Shown: one piece after another, positions 63,145-64,000 of the stretch
Position numbering within the stretch: the stretch's first letter is position 1
How the letters are laid out: every line of letters begins with the position of its first letter
From: Ferrimonas sediminum
GTDB taxonomy: Bacteria > Pseudomonadota > Gammaproteobacteria > Enterobacterales > Shewanellaceae
Direction: 5' to 3'
Length of the DNA stretch: 64,000 nt
Assembly: GCF_900100175.1 (NCBI RefSeq)
Contig: NZ_FNEM01000005.1
Span: 8,934-72,933, forward strand
Made by a program: the position numbers and the translations under genes
Notes under the pieces: generated by a model
The model's database searches: none
Told to the model about the DNA's origin: nothing
The model's input: the letters and a program-made list of their open reading frames with translations, nothing else

Positions 63145-64000
63145 TTAGTAGGTACGCTTTTTCGGCGGGAAGGCGTCCCGCAGCTTTGGACTCATGTTGA
63201 CGTCGCGCTTGGACATCTCGCCGCTGACCGGGTTGTAGATGCTGTGGCACAGCCAGTTGGCATCGTCCCGATCCAGGTAATCTTCCCGGGAGTGGGCGCC
63301 GCGGCTCTCGGTGCGAAAGTTGGCCGCCTCGGCGGTCGCCAGCGCAGTCTCCATCAGGTTGTCCAGCTCCAGACACTCGATGCGGTTGGTGTTGAACGCC
63401 TTTGACCGATCATCCAGTTTGGCGTTGTCCAGACGGGCCTTAATGGCTTTCAGCTCCTTGAGGCCCTCGGCCATGGACTCGCCCTGACGGAATACCGAGA
63501 AGTTCAGCTGCATGCACTGCTGCAGATCTTTTCGGATCTGAGTCGGGTCTTCGCCATTCTCGTTGTTTTCCCAACGCTTCAGGCGAGCCAATGACGCTTC
63601 GATATCCGCTTCGGTGGCCTCTTTGTGACTCTGCTGGGCAGACAGGGTCTCACCCAGGTGCTTACCGGCCGCGCGGCCAAACACCACCAGATCCAGCAGC
63701 GAGTTGCCGCCAAGACGGTTGGCACCGTGGACCGACACACAGGCGATTTCGCCCACTGCCAGCAGCCCCTGGATCGGCTCTTCGTTCATGCCAATCACCT
63801 GGCCATTCACATTGGTCGGAACGCCGCCCATCATGTAGTGGCAGGTCGGAATCACCGGAATCGGTTCCTTGACCGGATCGACGTGGGCAAAGGTACGGGA
63901 CAATTCACAGATGCCCGGCAGGCGGGACTCCAGCACCTCTTCACCAAGGTGATCCAGTTTCAGCTTGGCGTGGGGGCCCCAGGGGCCATCGCAACCGCGG
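63145..64000 (-). CDS. sdhA: Succinate dehydrogenase flavoprotein subunit, 3' part
   Basis: The last 284 residues of SdhA; the frame is open to the window edge, so the N-terminal FAD-binding half lies outside. Visible are [19 protein letters not shown] at the edge, the active-site stretch [33 protein letters not shown], and the C-terminal [11 protein letters not shown]. It precedes sdhB by 13 bases. The anchor genes sdhC and sdhD are presumably beyond the end. Confidence 0.96.
   Translation of the reverse strand, partial: RGCDGPWGPHAKLKLDHLGEEVLESRLPGICELSRTFAHVDPVKEPIPVIPTCHYMMGGVPTNVNGQVIGMNEEPIQGLLAVGEIACVSVHGANRLGGNSLLDLVVFGRAAGKHLGETLSAQQSHKEATEADIEASLARLKRWENNENGEDPTQIRKDLQQCMQLNFSVFRQGESMAEGLKELKAIKARLDNAKLDDRSKAFNTNRIECLELDNLMETALATAEAANFRTESRGAHSREDYLDRDDANWLCHSIYNPVSGEMSKRDVNMSPKLRDAFPPKKRTY

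Noticed and set aside
1-64000. CRISPR array, tRNA or rRNA genes, complete insertion sequences
   Set aside because: No regularly spaced direct repeats, no cloverleaf-like sequences and no transposase ORFs were recognised by eye.

Overview
The window looks like a stretch of core chromosome from a marine-type gammaproteobacterium of the Alteromonadales (Shewanella/Ferrimonas group). I infer this from gene content and order: seqA-pgm beside ybfF / DUF2788 / ybfE / fldA, alaA-yfbR, a napFDABC operon with one NapC and no napGH, sdhAB followed by sucABCD, and high GC with many strong intrinsic terminators. The genus is my inference; no rRNA, tRNA or species marker is present.

Layout. 1-4.9 kb: hairpin repeats, a GNAT acetyltransferase, a tiny six-cysteine ORF, pgm and seqA, then ybfF, DUF2788, ybfE, fldA. 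5.4-10.8 kb: a DUF4442 protein, alaA, yfbR, a structured non-coding stretch, a BtuF-like binding protein, and a DUF2325 gene whose promoter carries a Fur box. 10.8-20.9 kb: a phospholipase-like protein, dGTPase, a CII-like regulator, a lipoprotein plus secreted hydrolase pair, gltS, a VOC protein and a VanY-like peptidase, with two barren stretches. 20.9-27.5 kb: a four-gene SMC-type operon (mksB-mksE-mksF-Toprim protein) resembling the Wadjet/MksBEFG anti-plasmid systems. 27.6-31 kb: a monooxygenase, LysR, DoxX and yqjG, ending in two truncated genes fused at a deletion junction. 31.5-35.3 kb: a CRP-controlled tetrathionate-reductase-like pair (ttrB-ttrA) without a membrane subunit. 35.5-48 kb: mixed housekeeping and unknown genes (spermidine-synthase-like, TerB, a LysR/NmrA pair, cupin, sstT, DUF482, DUF938, thioesterases, CLCA_X, FrnE-like). 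48.1-52.5 kb: napFDABC with a perfect FNR box upstream. 52.9-55.8 kb: small periplasmic or unknown proteins and a TonB-like protein. 55.8-64 kb: a MITE-like element abutting sucD, then sucDCBA and sdhBA on the minus strand; sdhA runs off the window end.

Functionally the window joins central aerobic metabolism (TCA cycle genes) with anaerobic respiration (nap with an FNR site, ttr with a CRP site), as expected for a facultative respirer. The points most worth a second look are the mks/jet operon with its unusual gene order and short Toprim subunit, the six-cysteine peptide with mirror-symmetric cysteine spacing, the structured RNA candidate at 8.2-8.55 kb, the Fur-box promoter of the DUF2325 gene, and the anchorless TtrAB pair.
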